6,302 nt of DNA from Crocinitomicaceae bacterium (lineage in GTDB: Bacteria; Bacteroidota; Bacteroidia; Flavobacteriales_D; Parvicellaceae). The notes beneath the pieces are model-generated. The model did no database searches, was not told the origin of the DNA, and saw nothing but the letters and a program-made list of their open reading frames with translations. A program made the translations under genes and the position numbers. The stretch is from the NCBI GenBank assembly GCA_002694645.1, contig NZMV01000080.1, forward strand, positions 1 to 6,302, read 5' to 3'. Below, in pieces: positions 5,816 to 6,302 of the stretch; the stretch's first letter is position 1; every line of letters begins with the position of its first letter.

Positions 5816-6014
5816 TTCAATTTATGAAGGATAATTTGTTTATTTAAAATGATTTTAATGGAGGGCTTTGGATTTGAATTCAGTGAAGTTACTTATGGTT
5901 TTGCATAGGGTAGGGAGCAGAGCAATTTTTGATATGTAGTCTATCATAGTATTAGGGAGTTAACACTAATGCGATTCTAGAAAATAGTTAGGCCATCACT
6001 GATAGTGTACTTAC
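5816..6014. other. Intergenic region with no supported gene
   Basis: This 199-base stretch holds only short chance-like frames, for example a 16-codon one from 5858 with no ribosome binding site. Small inverted repeats are present: CACT-gat-AGTG at 5997-6007, and ATTAG/CTAAT at 5951-5955 and 5966-5970 around GTTAAC. It must contain the promoter of the methyltransferase. A TAAAAT on the minus strand is the nearest -10 match, but no well-spaced -35 goes with it. Confidence 0.4.
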
Positions 6015-6203
6015 TTAGGGCGAGGCTGATTCAGTAAGGTTGTTCTTTTCTTGTTTACCTCTTTCTAAAAAGTTCTTTTTTTTAAAATAAGGATATTGAA
6101 CAACCCATACAACTGCAGTGAAAACAAAACTTCCTATTACTAGAAAAGGCATTAAGAAAAATAATCCTAAGAAAGCAAAGAATTGTTTGATTTTTTTAGA
6201 CAT
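6015..6203 (-). CDS. Small single-span membrane protein, unknown function
   Basis: A 62-residue protein with a basic start (MSKKIKQ), a long hydrophobic stretch at about residues 8-36 (FFAFLGLFFLMPFLVIG, then VFTAVVWVVQ), a KKK stop-transfer patch (41-43), and a charged polar tail. This is typical of small inner-membrane proteins with the N-terminus and possibly also the tail in the cytoplasm, since the stretch is long enough for one long or two short spans. I recognise no family. The ribosome binding site is weak. A 5-bp-arm inverted repeat, AAATC-atc-GATTT (6204-6216), directly abuts the start codon. The gene is divergent from the partial gene beginning at 6256, 52 bases away. Confidence 0.52.
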   Translation of the reverse strand: MSKKIKQFFAFLGLFFLMPFLVIGSFVFTAVVWVVQYPYFKKKNFLERGKQEKNNLTESASP

Positions 6204-6255
6204 AAATCATCGATTTAGGCATTTCTTTCTTAGTCTAGTGTTTTTCAAAAGGCAT

Positions 6256-6302
6256 ATGAAAGAACAAGTTGAGACGACTTTAACAAGGTTAGCCAGGGCA
6301 GG
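6256..6302 (+). CDS. Start of a gene cut by the window edge
   Basis: ATG at 6256 opens a frame that stays open to the last base, reading MKEQVETTLTRLARA. AAAAGG lies just upstream, spaced three bases from the ATG, which is short but usable. The fragment is polar and helix-like, and too short to assign. Its divergent arrangement with the small membrane gene makes a true start plausible. Confidence 0.42.
   Translation, partial: MKEQVETTLTRLARA

Noticed and set aside
5858..5908. 16-codon plus-strand frame in the intergenic region
   Set aside because: Too short, with no ribosome binding site and no sign of conservation to judge from.
1..6302. Search for a CRISPR array, insertion sequence, toxin-antitoxin pair or defence system
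   Set aside because: No regular repeat-spacer pattern, no transposase or integrase motifs, and no recognisable defence domains were seen on either strand.

Overview
The window looks like a piece of an AT-rich marine bacterial genome, most probably an alphaproteobacterium or a neighbouring group. That assignment is inference. It rests on the base composition, on a phosphatidylcholine synthase (typical of Alphaproteobacteria), and on a set of small-molecule enzymes (PhyH dioxygenase, aldo/keto reductase, RidA family, homocysteine methyltransferase family) common in oligotrophic marine lineages. There is no rRNA and no lineage marker to settle it.

Layout. Bases 1-145 end in the 3' half of a tRNA-Met-like gene (anticodon loop, T arm, acceptor 3' strand and encoded CCA). 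The matching 5' acceptor strand is missing, so this is a tRNA pseudogene or the attachment-site remnant of an integrated element. Bases 292-2798 hold three minus-strand genes, read RidA-family protein, then aldo/keto reductase, then phytanoyl-CoA dioxygenase-like protein. A hairpin terminator candidate and a sigma70-like promoter candidate lie between the first two. Bases 3056-4590 hold two plus-strand genes much richer in A+T than their surroundings: an exported DUF3047-like protein and phosphatidylcholine synthase (pcs). A small plus-strand orphan (4641-4898) follows, with composition back to that of the flanks. Bases 4922-5815 hold a minus-strand homocysteine S-methyltransferase-family gene. 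Bases 6015-6203 hold a small minus-strand membrane protein, and a plus-strand gene appears to start at 6256 and run off the window.

How the genes work together. Pcs makes phosphatidylcholine from CDP-diacylglycerol and choline. The methyltransferase family moves methyl groups onto homocysteine-type thiols. PhyH, the aldo/keto reductase and RidA are redox or housekeeping enzymes on small organic molecules. A shared pathway is not shown by the sequence.

I see no transposase, integrase, CRISPR array, toxin-antitoxin pair or defence system. The points most worth a second look are the broken tRNA end, the AT-rich pcs block, and two enzymes with an altered key residue: RidA without its catalytic Arg, and the methyltransferase with His in place of the first zinc Cys.
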